A model generated the notes under the pieces. The model was given only the letters and a program-made list of their open reading frames with translations, had not been told where the DNA came from and searched no databases. From positions 1 to 41,134 of the forward strand of contig NZ_AWGE01000029.1 of NCBI RefSeq assembly GCF_000495815.1: a DNA stretch of 41,134 nucleotides. Direction: 5' to 3'. The position numbers and the translations under genes were made by a program. This DNA comes from Asticcacaulis sp. AC466 (GTDB lineage: Bacteria > Pseudomonadota > Alphaproteobacteria > Caulobacterales > Caulobacteraceae). Each line of letters opens with the position of its first letter. The first letter of the stretch is position 1. Shown here piece after piece: positions 25,474 through 36,239 of this stretch.

Positions 25474-28400
25474 ATGTACGATCACGGTGGCATGAACCGG
25501 TTTTACCGTCTGGTGTGGAGCGACGCCAAGGGCTGCTATATCCCGATACCGGAAGTCTCTCAAAAGCGTGGCAAGCGTAAAGGCGGCCTGTTCGCCGCCC
25601 TCGCGGCCGCCGCGATTGCGCTGCTGTCGGCGGCTACGGGCGCATTGGCTGATCCGGGAACGCCAGTCATGGGAACACCGGTTATCCAGCCGACGCCGGT
25701 GATGCGTGGCGCTGAGCCGCAGACCGTCGCTCCAACCGCCTTGCCGACCGGCGGCCAGGTCGTTGGCGGACAGGCAACGATCAGCCAGTCGGGTAATACC
25801 CAAACCATCACTCAAACCAGCCAGAACGCCGCCATAGATTGGCAGAGCTTCAATATCGGTGCTGATGGCAAGGTGATCTTCAATCAGCCGAACGCCTCGG
25901 CCGTTGCGCTGAATCGGGTGCTCGGCGGCGACGCGTCGAAGATTTACGGCGTTTTGCAGGCCAATGGTCAGGTCTTCCTGGTCAACCCAAACGGCGTTCT
26001 GTTCGCCAAAGGCTCCCAGGTCAGCGCCGCAGCGGTCATGGCTTCGACGCGCGACATGTCCGTCGCCGACTTCATGGCTGGCAAATATCGGCTGGCGGGA
26101 ACCGGTAGCGGCGCCATAGTCAACGAAGGCACGATTACAGCGGGTGCCGGCGGCTTTGTCGCCCTGGTCGGTGCGCAGGTCGTTAATGACGGTGCGATCA
26201 ACGCCGCACAGGGCGATGTTCGCCTGATTGCCGCCAACGACGTCACCATCCGGCTTGATACCGGTGGTCTGGACCTGACCATCAATCAGGGCGCCTACGA
26301 CGCGTTGGTTGCCAATGGCGGTGTCATCAAGGCGGACAGCGGCCGTATTTATCTGACCGCCGATGCGTTCGATGCCCTGGCCAAATCGTCTGTCAACAAC
26401 ACGGGAATTATCGAAGCGTCGAGCCTTGCCACTGTCGGCGGCAAGGTTGTGCTGAGCGGCGATACGATTACCTTGGCTGACGGGTCTCAAATAAATGCGA
26501 CGGGCGCGACCGGTGGCGGCACGGTCCTGGTCGGCGGCGGCTGGCAAGGCAAGGACGCCTCCATCCGCAATGCGTCGACTGTCTTGATGGCGCCCGATGC
26601 CACGATCGATGTCAGTGCCATGCAATCGGGCAAGGGCGGCACAGCGGTATTGTGGTCGGAAGATCGCACCGGCTTCTACGGTACAATCACCGCTAAGGGC
26701 GGCATGGCCAGCGGAAATGGCGGACAGGTGGAAACCTCCGGTCACACTCAGCTTCAGGCCGTCGGCGCCGTTGACGCCAGTGCGGCGAACGGGGAGGCGG
26801 GCCAATGGCTGCTCGATCCGGTCGACGTCACCATCGCAACATCGGGTGCAAACGGTACCGCTTACAGCGCGAACTACAACCCCAACGCCGACTCGACCAT
26901 CCTGGCCAGCGCCATCAACAGCTCGTTGAATGGCGGCACATCGGTGACGATCACGACGGGCAGCACGGGCAGCTCGGCCGGCAATATCACGGTCAACGCG
27001 AATATCCTGAAGTCCAATGGCAATGCCGCCACCCTGAGCCTGCAGGCGGCAGGCGATATTGTCGTCAACAACCAGATATCCAGCACAGCTAACCGCCTCA
27101 ATGTCGTCTTGACGGCCGACAGCGATAACAGCGGTAGCGGCAGCATTCTGTTCGGTGCCGGCGGCAAGGTCCTCACCAATGGCGGCAATTTTTATGCCGG
27201 TTCACTGGCCAGCAATGTCAACAGTAAGCGGGGCCAGAACTTTACCATGGCGGCCGGCAGTCAGATTGACGTCGGCACGGGCGGCTTCTTCGATATCGCC
27301 GTCAATGGTACGGTTTCGCTCGACGCCAACAGCCTGATTTTCAGGCAGGCGACCTATCCCGTCTATTACAACGATGGCACGAATTCGCAACGTAGCGCTT
27401 ATTTTAGCGTCAACGCCGGTTCCATCGTCAGCACAAACACCTCTGCCTCGACTGCGGATATTATCACGCGCGTCGGTCTTAACCTGAACGCGGCGACGGG
27501 CGATATCGGCGCTTCTTCCAATGCCCTGAAAATCTCAGCAGGCGATCCGGCCAGTGGCATGGCCTATGGCGGCCTGTCAATTTCCAACAGCGGCGGCAGC
27601 ACATGGGTCAATGAGATCGAGACGCAGTCAACCGCCTCCATCAACCTGTCGATCGGCAGCCAGACCAATAGCCAGCATCATATCAACATCATGAATGATG
27701 CCGGCAACGGCAATGGTCACATCGACCTGACCACCGACGGCGCGGGTGTCGTGCAGGTAGCCAATAACGGCATCCGGACAGGCGGAAACTTCGACTGGAA
27801 TGCCTATGAAGGCATCTATCCAACCGACCTGACCTTGTCGGCCGGAACCATCCATTTCGCCAGCGGCGCGGTGGACAGCGGGACGGCTTCCTTGACCGTC
27901 AACGCCACCACCATGACCGGCAGCAATGACGGTGTCGCCGACATTGTCGGGCGCAGCATCAGGCTCAACGGCAGCGATATTGGCACCTCGGCCAATCCGC
28001 TCGAACTCGCCGACAACAATCACGATGAGGGTTTCTGGTCGGGATCGCTAACGGTCAACAATAACGGCGGGTCCACCTACCTGAAAGTGCTCAATGACGG
28101 CTTCGGCTACCTTAGCCTCGACAACGTCAAGGCGGCGGGGTCGCACTCGATCCTGTTCAGCGGCGGCGACCATATCGATTTCACGACCGATGGGTCATCC
28201 ATATTGACGCCTACGGTTTCGGGTGGCGCTTCCGATGGCACGACCTTCGGCGCGACGACCGGTATCGATTTATCGCGTAGCTTCCGCAACCTGACCCTCA
28301 GTGCGGCCGACGGCAACATTTTGTTGGGTGACGATTCCATCCGCATGAATGCCGGAATGCTATACTACGGTGAGTATCTCAATACGATGCTGACCTTGGG

Positions 28401-31400
28401 CATCGATCGTTATAACGCCACGGGTGTCATTGCCGCCCAGAACAGCTACAATTCGGGTAGTCCTGCCGCCCAGATCACTGCCGGCGATGTCAGCTTAAGT
28501 GTCGGCAACGATCTGACACCGGCCGCCACAACCATCGGCGCCGGCGGCAAGGATATCCAGATCGCCAAGGCGGCTGGCGCGGGCAATGGAGCCTTGAATG
28601 TCAGTACCTATCAGGGCGACGTCAGCATACATGAACTAACGGAAAACCACTTCAAGAGCGTCAGCGTTTCATTGGGCGATGTATCGGCCAGTCAGACGAT
28701 TGCGATCGATCTCAAAGGCGCCGACGACATAAACTTCTCTGACAACGGCAGCCAGTTGCTCGTCGATGCCACCAAGGTCGCGGTCTCATCTAATAATCGC
28801 ACCTTCAGCCTCTCCGCCGGCGCCCGCACCATCCAGGCGGACGGCAATAGCTTGACGACCGGCGGCTACACCCTTTCTGGTAAATATCTCAAACTGAACG
28901 GCGACATTGTCACCGATGGCGGCAATATTTCCCTGTACGGTTCCTATGGTGTAAACCTGCTGAGCTCCGTTCTGGTCGACAGCAACAGCGGCCACCTGGG
29001 CGTGGGCGGTACGATCAATATCTCTTCGTCCAGCTCGTACAGCGGCAGCATATCTGCGACCGGATCGGGCAAGACCCTGATGCTCGATTCGCACTCTACT
29101 AACGATGTCGGTGGAAATATCGGCCTCGGCGATATGGTGGATAATCGGGCGGGAGCTTATCTGGCCGGTCTGGCCATGAACGCCACAAGCGTCGGCACCG
29201 GTCAGGACGCTTCCATAAATGTCAGCGCCAAGAGCGTTTTACTCGACGGCACATTCTCGGCCTACGGCGCAACATCGGTTGGCTATTACAACTCTGACTT
29301 CCTTCTCAAAACAGCCGCCAGCAATTCTGGCAGCGCGGGCAACATCCTTTTCGGTGGTGACAGCCTGAGCCACGGTTCGAGTTACGCGGCGACCTTCAAC
29401 GCGTCTACCACAGCGACAAATGGTAATGGCGGCGCGGTCGATCTGTTCACCAGTGACAGCGCCGGTGTGTTCCAGGCGACGACCCTGTCCGTGACAGCCA
29501 GCGCCGGGTCCGGCGGCACCAAGGGCGCTATTGAATTGGGTGGCGTCTCGACCAGCAGCAGCCAGACCTATTCCGGCAGCACCATCACGCTCAACGGCGA
29601 TCTGACCACTAGCAATGCCACCCTGTCGCTGGGCGGTCCGGCGTATCTAAACAAGAGCGTCACGATCAAATCCGGCAGCGGTGCCATGACGGTTGGTACC
29701 CTATCGGCCACTGCCGCTGGACTGAACGCGACCATAGGCTCCGCCTCTGACAGCGGCAGCCTTAGCCTCAGCGCCGACAATGCAGCGGGCCACTATGTCG
29801 ACACGCTGACCGTCCTTTCGCAAGGCGCGCGCGCGGTGACACTTGCGGGTATCGCCACCGAAGGCACCCAGACCTATACGGGCGGACAGCTCAATTTCGC
29901 CGGTGCGCTCAGCACCAATGGCGGTAATATCAACCTGTCCGGTGCTTCGAACATCGCGACGAGCAGTCCGATCACCTTTACCACAGACCGTACCGGCGGA
30001 ACCAACGATGCCGGACGCGTCCTTCTGGGCTCTCAGCAGCTCAAGGGGTCGGGTGCGCTCACGATTGACACCACGGCGGATGGCGGCGGTGCCAATGCGG
30101 CGCTTGTTCTGAATGATGCCGGCAACAGCACGGCCTTCTCGTCGATCAACATCAAGGCCGGCAGCGTGACCCTCAATGGTACGGTCAAGTCGACAGGCAA
30201 CATCACCATCGAAGCCCTGGGCGCTGGCTCTGACCTGAGCATCGCATCGACAGGCAAGGTCCAGACGACGGGAACGTCCAACACCATCGTCCTGGCCGCC
30301 GGTCGCAACTTCCTCAACAGTGCCGCCTCCAATACCGGCATCACCTACGGTGCGGGCAGCCGCTATCTGGTCTATTCCGCCGACCCGGCAGCCAGCACCG
30401 AAGGCATGACCGGCTACAGCAAGCACTATAACCAGGCCTATTCGACCGGTGTGACGCCCAGCTATGCGGGCTCCGGCAACTGGTTCCTCTACAGCATCGC
30501 ACCGGTCATTTCTGTGTCGAGCAATGCATCTTCGGTCGTCTACGGATCGGCCGACCCCAGCTTGACCCTGGGCGCTTCGAACTATAGCGGCTTCATCGAC
30601 GGAGATAGCTTCGCCAGCCTGAGCGGCTCCCAGACCCTTTCGCTCGCGGCTCCCGGCACCCTGTCCAGCGCGGGTAAGCGCCAGGTCGGCACCTATGCCT
30701 ACACGCTCAACGGCACGGTTACCGACAGCCTGGGCTACCAATATGCCGTGTTCAGCGAAGATCTGGCTGTTACCAAGGCTTCCATCACCGTCACCGGCCT
30801 TACTGCGGTCAATCGTCAATATGACGGCACCACCGGTATTGCATTGACGGGCACCGCCCAGGCGGGCGCGGCTCAAAGCGGCGACCAGGTCACGGTCGAT
30901 GTCAGCGGCATCACAGGCAGTATTACGGACAAGAATGTCGGCACCAACAAGTCGGTGATCATCAGCGGCAGTGGCGGTCTGACGGGGGCTGACGCCGGCA
31001 ACTACCAGCTTGCACCGCCAACGGGTCTGACCGTGGACGTGACCCAGAAAACGCTCACGATCGCGGGATCAAGCGTCACCGGCAAGACCTATGACGGCAC
31101 GCGCACCGCATCCGTCACCTCAGGCACCCTCAGTGGTATGATCGGAAGCGAAACCCTCTCGGTTTCAGCTTCGGGCCTCTTCTCGGACAAGGCCGCCGGT
31201 ACCGCCAAATCGGTTGCGACCACCTACACGCTCGCCGACGGTACCGGGCTGGCCAGCAACTATAGCCTGGCGGGCGAAACCCTGTACGGTGACATCGCCA
31301 AGAAGGCCATTACTATCGCGGCGACCGGCCAGGACAAGACCTATGACGGGTCGGACGGCATTGTTGTGTCCGTGTCCAGCGCCGATATCTTTCAAGGCGA

Positions 31401-34386
31401 TACCGTATCCTTCACCGGCACGGGCACGGCCAGCGACAAGAACGCGGGCACCGGCAAGACGGTGTCGGTTTCGGGGATCGCAGCATCGGGTGCCGATGCC
31501 GACAATTACGATTTTGGCACGACAGCATCGACCACGGCGAACATTGCCAAGAAGTCAATCGCAGTGACGGCGACCGGCCAGAACAAGACCTATGACGGGT
31601 CAGATTCGGTTGGTGTCAGTCTGGCGTCCAGCGACGTCATAAATGGCGATGTGGTCTCCTTCTCCGGCACCGGAACGGCGTCTGACAAGAACGCGGGCAC
31701 GGGCAAGACAGTTTCGGTTTCTGCGATCGCCGCTGCCGGTACGGATGCCGGAAATTACGACTACAACACCACTGCGTCCGCCACGGCCAACATAGCCAAG
31801 AAGACGATCAGCCTGGCCGCGACCGGCCAAAACAGGACCTATGACGGGTCTGCTGCTGTCGGCGTGACCGTAGCCAGCAGCGATTTGGTCCAAGGCGACA
31901 CGGTATCCTTTAGCGGTAACGGCGCCATGGCAGATAAGAACGCAGGCACGGGCAAATCGGTCGCGGTTACCGCTATTGCCGCCACGGGCGCGGATGCGGG
32001 CAATTATGACTACGCCTCGACGGCCTCGACGACAGTCGACGTGGCGAAAAGGGCCATTACCGTAGCGGCGGCCGGTCAGAACAAGACGTACGACGGCACC
32101 ACCGCCGTGGGCGTGACGCTTGGCAGCACCGATATCCTGAACGGCGATACCGTGGGCTTTACCGGTACAGGCGCCCTGACCGACAAGAATGCGGGCACCG
32201 GCAAAACAGTGGCGGTTTCCGCCATCGCCGCCTCAGGCGCAGATGCGGACAACTATGTATTCGGCTCCACTGCCACCACGACGGCGGATGTCGCCAAGAA
32301 GGCCATCACCATTGCGGCCGCCGGTCAGAACAAGACCTATGACGGGTCGGCTTCGGTTGGCGTCAACCTGGCATCGAACGATGTCATAAACGGCGATCAG
32401 GTTTCGTTCACCGGGACGGGCACGGCGTCGGATAAGAATGCAGGCACCAACAAGACTGTGGCCATTTCAAACTTTGCCGCAACCGGTGCGGACGCGGCCA
32501 ACTATGACTATTCGGCCCCAACCTCTGCAACGGTGGACATCGCCAAGAAGGCCATTACGATTGCGGCGACCGGTCAGAACAAGACCTATGACGGGTCGGC
32601 TTCGGTTGGTGTTAACCTGGCATCGAACGACGTCATAAACGGCGATCAGGTTTCGTTTAACGGAACAGGTACGGCCTCTGATAAAAATGCAGGCACAAAC
32701 AAGACCGTGGCCATTTCAAACTTTGCCGCAACCGGAGCGGATGCGGCCAACTATGACTATTCGGCCCCAACCTCTGCAACGGTGGACATTGCCAAGAAGG
32801 CCATTACGATTGCGGCGACCGGTCAGAACAAGACCTATGACGGGTCGGCTTCGGTTGGTGTTAACCTGGCATCGAACGACGTCATAAACGGCGATCAGGT
32901 GGTCTTCTCCGGCACCGGGGAGGCGTCTGACAAGAATGCCGGCACCGGCAAGGCGGTGACGATTGGCAATATTACAGCGTCGGGTGCCGACGCCGGCAAC
33001 TATGCCTATGTCGCGACGGGTGCCACCACGGTCGATATCGCCAAGAAGGCCGTTACGATTGCGGCGACCGGGCAGAACAAGACCTATGACGGGTCGGCCT
33101 CGGTGGGGCTTGACCTGACGTCGGGTGGTCTGGTTTCGGGTGATCAGGTCGCTTTCTCCGGCGCAGGCGTGGCCTCGGATAAGAATGCCGGCACGGGCAA
33201 GACGGTGGCGGTGACCAACATCAACGCTTCGGGTGCCGATGCGGGTAACTACACCTATAATACCCAGGGATCGACCACGGTCGATATCGCCCGCAAGGCG
33301 ATCGATGTCGCCGCCGCCGGTGTCGCCAAGACCTATGACGGATCGACCGGCATCGCCGTCAACCTGTCCTCAGGCGATATTGTGGCCGGTGATCAGGTCG
33401 CCTTTACCGGCACAGGCACGGCGTCGGATAAGAATGCCGGCGCGGGCAAGGCGGTGGCTGTCACGGGCATCAATGCCTCAGGCGCGGATGCGGACAACTA
33501 CGCCTATTCCACGACCGGCACGACCACTGTGGACATCGCTCAAAAGACCGTAACCCTCACGGTCGGCGCCCAGGGCAAGACCTATGACGGTTCAGCCGCC
33601 GTCGCGGTCACCCTTGCGTCCAATGGCATTGTCGCAGGCGATCGGGTCGCCTTTACCGGCACAGGCACGGCGTCTGACAAGAACGCAGGCACCGGTAAGA
33701 CGGTGGCCGTGACGGGTATCAACGCTTCAGGCGTGGATGCCGGCAACTATGCCTACGCCACGAACGCCTCAACCACAGTCGATATCGCGACGCGGGCCTT
33801 CGACGTGGCGCTACAGGGGCCGATTTCGAAGACCGGCGATGGTTCGACGGCGGTGACGCTTACGACCGACAACTACAAACTTAGCGGCCTCGTAGCCGGT
33901 GAATCGATCACGGTCAACCAGACCGCCGGTCAGTTTGCCGACGCGACGGCGGGCAAGGACAAGACGGTAACGGCGCAACTGGCTTCGACCAACTATGTCG
34001 CCGGCGCCAATACGGATCTGTCCAACTACAAATTGATCTCTCTGACCCTGACCACCAATGTGGGTGAAATCGTCAACCCAACCTCTCCTGGCTATGACAG
34101 CGCCCTGACAACGGCGACCAGCAACCCCGTGGCCGGAACGCCCGGCACCACGTTCACGACCCCGGTCGGGACCTCCGGACCGGCGGTCAGCACGGGTGAT
34201 GGCAGCAATGCTGTGGCGACCGTCAGCGATGGGGGCCAGTCCGGGCAGTCGACAAGCCTTGCGCCGGTCGAATCGCGCGACGGCCTGACCTTCCGCCGCA
34301 CCTTCTCCATCGCAGACGGCGGCATCCGCCTGCCCGATGGCGTGGCGGATGCGGAAGGGGGCAGAAAGGACGACGGGGCCAAGTAG
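25474..34386 (+). CDS. Giant two-partner secretion exoprotein (filamentous hemagglutinin-type, YDG repeats)
   Basis: The 2970-residue TpsA protein begins with an extended signal peptide region (MNRFYRLVWSDAKGCYIPIPE, basic KRGKRKGG, then a hydrophobic core ending ALADP). The TPS secretion domain spans about 75-330 (AIDWQSFNIG, VNPNGVLFAKGSQV). A long Ser/Thr/Gly/Asn-rich beta-helical stalk follows to about 1670, then an MBG-like domain, two divergent YDG units and ten 83-residue YDG repeats (1946-2775). A degenerate unit and a short charged tail end the protein. I see almost no Cys, as usual for this class. ATG 25474 has AAGGA eight bases upstream; ATG 25492 is an alternative. A surface or matrix adhesin is likely. 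No toxin-like C-terminal domain is visible. Confidence 0.93.
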   Translation: MYDHGGMNRFYRLVWSDAKGCYIPIPEVSQKRGKRKGGLFAALAAAAIALLSAATGALADPGTPVMGTPVIQPTPVMRGAEPQTVAPTALPTGGQVVGGQATISQSGNTQTITQTSQNAAIDWQSFNIGADGKVIFNQPNASAVALNRVLGGDASKIYGVLQANGQVFLVNPNGVLFAKGSQVSAAAVMASTRDMSVADFMAGKYRLAGTGSGAIVNEGTITAGAGGFVALVGAQVVNDGAINAAQGDVRLIAANDVTIRLDTGGLDLTINQGAYDALVANGGVIKADSGRIYLTADAFDALAKSSVNNTGIIEASSLATVGGKVVLSGDTITLADGSQINATGATGGGTVLVGGGWQGKDASIRNASTVLMAPDATIDVSAMQSGKGGTAVLWSEDRTGFYGTITAKGGMASGNGGQVETSGHTQLQAVGAVDASAANGEAGQWLLDPVDVTIATSGANGTAYSANYNPNADSTILASAINSSLNGGTSVTITTGSTGSSAGNITVNANILKSNGNAATLSLQAAGDIVVNNQISSTANRLNVVLTADSDNSGSGSILFGAGGKVLTNGGNFYAGSLASNVNSKRGQNFTMAAGSQIDVGTGGFFDIAVNGTVSLDANSLIFRQATYPVYYNDGTNSQRSAYFSVNAGSIVSTNTSASTADIITRVGLNLNAATGDIGASSNALKISAGDPASGMAYGGLSISNSGGSTWVNEIETQSTASINLSIGSQTNSQHHINIMNDAGNGNGHIDLTTDGAGVVQVANNGIRTGGNFDWNAYEGIYPTDLTLSAGTIHFASGAVDSGTASLTVNATTMTGSNDGVADIVGRSIRLNGSDIGTSANPLELADNNHDEGFWSGSLTVNNNGGSTYLKVLNDGFGYLSLDNVKAAGSHSILFSGGDHIDFTTDGSSILTPTVSGGASDGTTFGATTGIDLSRSFRNLTLSAADGNILLGDDSIRMNAGMLYYGEYLNTMLTLGIDRYNATGVIAAQNSYNSGSPAAQITAGDVSLSVGNDLTPAATTIGAGGKDIQIAKAAGAGNGALNVSTYQGDVSIHELTENHFKSVSVSLGDVSASQTIAIDLKGADDINFSDNGSQLLVDATKVAVSSNNRTFSLSAGARTIQADGNSLTTGGYTLSGKYLKLNGDIVTDGGNISLYGSYGVNLLSSVLVDSNSGHLGVGGTINISSSSSYSGSISATGSGKTLMLDSHSTNDVGGNIGLGDMVDNRAGAYLAGLAMNATSVGTGQDASINVSAKSVLLDGTFSAYGATSVGYYNSDFLLKTAASNSGSAGNILFGGDSLSHGSSYAATFNASTTATNGNGGAVDLFTSDSAGVFQATTLSVTASAGSGGTKGAIELGGVSTSSSQTYSGSTITLNGDLTTSNATLSLGGPAYLNKSVTIKSGSGAMTVGTLSATAAGLNATIGSASDSGSLSLSADNAAGHYVDTLTVLSQGARAVTLAGIATEGTQTYTGGQLNFAGALSTNGGNINLSGASNIATSSPITFTTDRTGGTNDAGRVLLGSQQLKGSGALTIDTTADGGGANAALVLNDAGNSTAFSSINIKAGSVTLNGTVKSTGNITIEALGAGSDLSIASTGKVQTTGTSNTIVLAAGRNFLNSAASNTGITYGAGSRYLVYSADPAASTEGMTGYSKHYNQAYSTGVTPSYAGSGNWFLYSIAPVISVSSNASSVVYGSADPSLTLGASNYSGFIDGDSFASLSGSQTLSLAAPGTLSSAGKRQVGTYAYTLNGTVTDSLGYQYAVFSEDLAVTKASITVTGLTAVNRQYDGTTGIALTGTAQAGAAQSGDQVTVDVSGITGSITDKNVGTNKSVIISGSGGLTGADAGNYQLAPPTGLTVDVTQKTLTIAGSSVTGKTYDGTRTASVTSGTLSGMIGSETLSVSASGLFSDKAAGTAKSVATTYTLADGTGLASNYSLAGETLYGDIAKKAITIAATGQDKTYDGSDGIVVSVSSADIFQGDTVSFTGTGTASDKNAGTGKTVSVSGIAASGADADNYDFGTTASTTANIAKKSIAVTATGQNKTYDGSDSVGVSLASSDVINGDVVSFSGTGTASDKNAGTGKTVSVSAIAAAGTDAGNYDYNTTASATANIAKKTISLAATGQNRTYDGSAAVGVTVASSDLVQGDTVSFSGNGAMADKNAGTGKSVAVTAIAATGADAGNYDYASTASTTVDVAKRAITVAAAGQNKTYDGTTAVGVTLGSTDILNGDTVGFTGTGALTDKNAGTGKTVAVSAIAASGADADNYVFGSTATTTADVAKKAITIAAAGQNKTYDGSASVGVNLASNDVINGDQVSFTGTGTASDKNAGTNKTVAISNFAATGADAANYDYSAPTSATVDIAKKAITIAATGQNKTYDGSASVGVNLASNDVINGDQVSFNGTGTASDKNAGTNKTVAISNFAATGADAANYDYSAPTSATVDIAKKAITIAATGQNKTYDGSASVGVNLASNDVINGDQVVFSGTGEASDKNAGTGKAVTIGNITASGADAGNYAYVATGATTVDIAKKAVTIAATGQNKTYDGSASVGLDLTSGGLVSGDQVAFSGAGVASDKNAGTGKTVAVTNINASGADAGNYTYNTQGSTTVDIARKAIDVAAAGVAKTYDGSTGIAVNLSSGDIVAGDQVAFTGTGTASDKNAGAGKAVAVTGINASGADADNYAYSTTGTTTVDIAQKTVTLTVGAQGKTYDGSAAVAVTLASNGIVAGDRVAFTGTGTASDKNAGTGKTVAVTGINASGVDAGNYAYATNASTTVDIATRAFDVALQGPISKTGDGSTAVTLTTDNYKLSGLVAGESITVNQTAGQFADATAGKDKTVTAQLASTNYVAGANTDLSNYKLISLTLTTNVGEIVNPTSPGYDSALTTATSNPVAGTPGTTFTTPVGTSGPAVSTGDGSNAVATVSDGGQSGQSTSLAPVESRDGLTFRRTFSIADGGIRLPDGVADAEGGRKDDGAK
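31309..33798 (+). repeat. Ten tandem 249-bp units encoding YDG repeats
   Basis: Units start at 31309, 31558, 31807, 32056, 32305, 32554, 32803, 33052, 33301 and 33550, each exactly 249 bases (83 codons). The consensus runs from ITIAATGQNKTYDGS through DKNAGTGKTV and GADAGNYDY to VDIAKKA. Units 5, 6 and 7 are nearly identical: the first 98 bases of units 6 and 7 are the same. This indicates recent duplication or gene conversion. Copy number may vary between strains and assemblies. Confidence 0.93.
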
Positions 34387-34552
34387 TCAGCCGGTCAAAA
34401 CAGGGAGCAGAGGCCTCGTCCTTCGGGACATTGCCTTTGCTTCTAGTCATCGAAAACAGGATCGCGAAATTTTTGCGCGGAGGCGAAAGGTTATGGTAAA
34501 TAGCCGCTTATAGGCCGTATTGCCTAAGTAGCGTATTGACCAGGACCGCCGG
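34387..34552. other. Gap between exoprotein and membrane-protein genes
   Basis: The 166 bases hold no gene. No convincing terminator follows the exoprotein stop codon. The stretch 34500-34530 is AT-richer and may carry the promoter for the next gene, but no clear -35/-10 pair was found. Confidence 0.4.
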
Positions 34553-36160
34553 ATGCCGCTTCAGATCTCGATGACCCGCAACGCCATCTATCTGGTGGTG
34601 GTGGCTGCACTTCTGGCGGTGTTTGCCGGGCTGGCCATTCTGTTCGGCTATATCAGCGTCGATTCCTGGTATTACATGCTGTTGGCACAGGCCCTGCGCA
34701 GCGGGCACGGATGCAGCCTGCACGGTGAATATATGGCGGTCTATCCGTGCGGATATCCCGCCGTTCTGGCGCTTACTGCGCCATCGACCGATCCGGCGGT
34801 GTTGATGATCAGCAGCAAGATCACCAACCTGATCCTTCTGGCGGCAGGATTCTGGCTCGTTCTGAAGGCGTCCAGAAACATTTTCCTGGCGGCCCTGGTC
34901 GTGCTCAATCCCATCACCCTGATCATTGGTATGTATACATGGTCGGAAAATCTGCTGCTTTTCTGCTTCTGCGGCATATTTTTCGCCATCTCGGAAATTC
35001 ATAGGGATGAGCGGCAGGTCGCGGGATATGTGTGGCTGGCGGCGTTTCTGGTTGTTGGTTGCTTTGCACGCTATTTCTTCGGGCCGTTCGCCTTTATCCT
35101 CTTCGTGTGCGCCTGGATTGCCTATGGTCGACGCACGGCATGGCGTATTTTCCCGGTCTTTTGCGGCGCGGGCCTCGTCTTTATCGGCTATCAGGCGTTC
35201 AATTACCTGAACACCGGCTTTGCTACCGGCATGCCGCGCGTAGCGGCGCCCGAAGCCCCCCTGCTGCTCATCCGCCAATTCCTGATCGCCCTGGGTATCA
35301 ATGGCCTGGGTGTAGTGATATGCGCGCTCCTGCTGGTCGGAATTTCATTCCGCCGCGTATCTGTCACCCCCATGCCGGTGCACGACACGCAACGCCCGGC
35401 GGCTCTCTTCATCACTTTGGCGGGATTGGGGTTTATCGCACTGGCGTTTATCCTGCGATTGCGGACGCTTTTCGATCCCTACAACACGCGCACGATCGGA
35501 TACGGCATAGTGCTGATCATCGCCGGGCTGGTTGGGCTATGGGTGCGTGAAATGCCCCGCGAGGCGCGTCGCGGTTCGGCAATCGCCACTCTGGTCGCCA
35601 TGATGGCCAGCGCCGGATTTTCTATGGCCTATGCCGACAACGGTGCGCTGGTTCAGTCTATCCAAGACTCGTTCCAAGAGTACAAATTTCCCGCCGGTTC
35701 CTTGACGATGCTTAAAGGTCAAACGCCACCGGCGGATACCATGGTCTTTTTCAAGACACCTGTCCCGGATCTGGGTGGCGCCAATGTCGACAATATCGAA
35801 GAGATCTATTACGGCAAAGGTGTCACGCTACTGACTCCGCGCATGGGGCCGGACAATGCGCCGGAGACGCCTTCCGAGTTCCTGCATCGCCTGGCTGGTG
35901 TGGTCTCGAAGCGTTGCTATTTCGATTTCACGCCCTTCGCCACGCGCGATGACTTTCAAGCCTATCTCGGCGCGACGACACTGATTGATCATAAACTGAT
36001 CGGAATTGCCGGGCCGTGGAAAAATGTCGAACGCGCCAATTTGAATCCTGATATGAGCCTTTACCTTAACAGCATTTTTCAGCCGAAAAGGCTGGTGCCG
36101 TGCCAGGAAATTCTCTATCAGCCGCAAAGCCGCCAGGTCTTGACAAAAAAACTACCTTAA
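34553..36160 (+). CDS. Polytopic membrane protein, GT-C glycosyltransferase-like
   Basis: The 535-residue protein has about ten hydrophobic helices in the first 350 residues and a soluble C-terminal region of about 170 residues. After the first helix, the segment ISVDSWYYMLLAQALRSG...YPCGYPAVLAL resembles the first periplasmic loop of GT-C (PMT/ArnT-like) enzymes, with the acidic residue near the membrane and a Y-P-x-G-Y-P motif. Such enzymes transfer sugars from polyprenyl-phosphate carriers in the periplasm. The family assignment is tentative, and a non-enzymatic membrane protein is possible. It precedes the three-domain synthase by 79 bases on the same strand, which fits a shared surface-glycan job. 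ATG 34553 has AGGA upstream; 34571 is an alternative start. Confidence 0.6.
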   Translation: MPLQISMTRNAIYLVVVAALLAVFAGLAILFGYISVDSWYYMLLAQALRSGHGCSLHGEYMAVYPCGYPAVLALTAPSTDPAVLMISSKITNLILLAAGFWLVLKASRNIFLAALVVLNPITLIIGMYTWSENLLLFCFCGIFFAISEIHRDERQVAGYVWLAAFLVVGCFARYFFGPFAFILFVCAWIAYGRRTAWRIFPVFCGAGLVFIGYQAFNYLNTGFATGMPRVAAPEAPLLLIRQFLIALGINGLGVVICALLLVGISFRRVSVTPMPVHDTQRPAALFITLAGLGFIALAFILRLRTLFDPYNTRTIGYGIVLIIAGLVGLWVREMPREARRGSAIATLVAMMASAGFSMAYADNGALVQSIQDSFQEYKFPAGSLTMLKGQTPPADTMVFFKTPVPDLGGANVDNIEEIYYGKGVTLLTPRMGPDNAPETPSEFLHRLAGVVSKRCYFDFTPFATRDDFQAYLGATTLIDHKLIGIAGPWKNVERANLNPDMSLYLNSIFQPKRLVPCQEILYQPQSRQVLTKKLP

Positions 36161-36239
36161 GATGCGTTTTAGCCCGTCCGACTACCACCAATAATGCATG
36201 GCTTGATGCCATAGTACCGTCCTCCATTCCAGAGTCCCA

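Noticed and set aside
31309..33798. Regularly spaced repeats suggesting CRISPR or minisatellite DNA
   Set aside because: The period is exactly 83 codons in the frame of a secreted protein, with YDG-domain sequence; there are no spacers.
33799..34386. Contact-dependent inhibition toxin at the exoprotein C-terminus
   Set aside because: The tail is a degenerate repeat and a short charged segment, with no pretoxin motif and no immunity gene after it.
34508..35278. 256-residue frame antisense to the GT-C-like gene
   Set aside because: Charged, low-information sequence opposite clear transmembrane helices.
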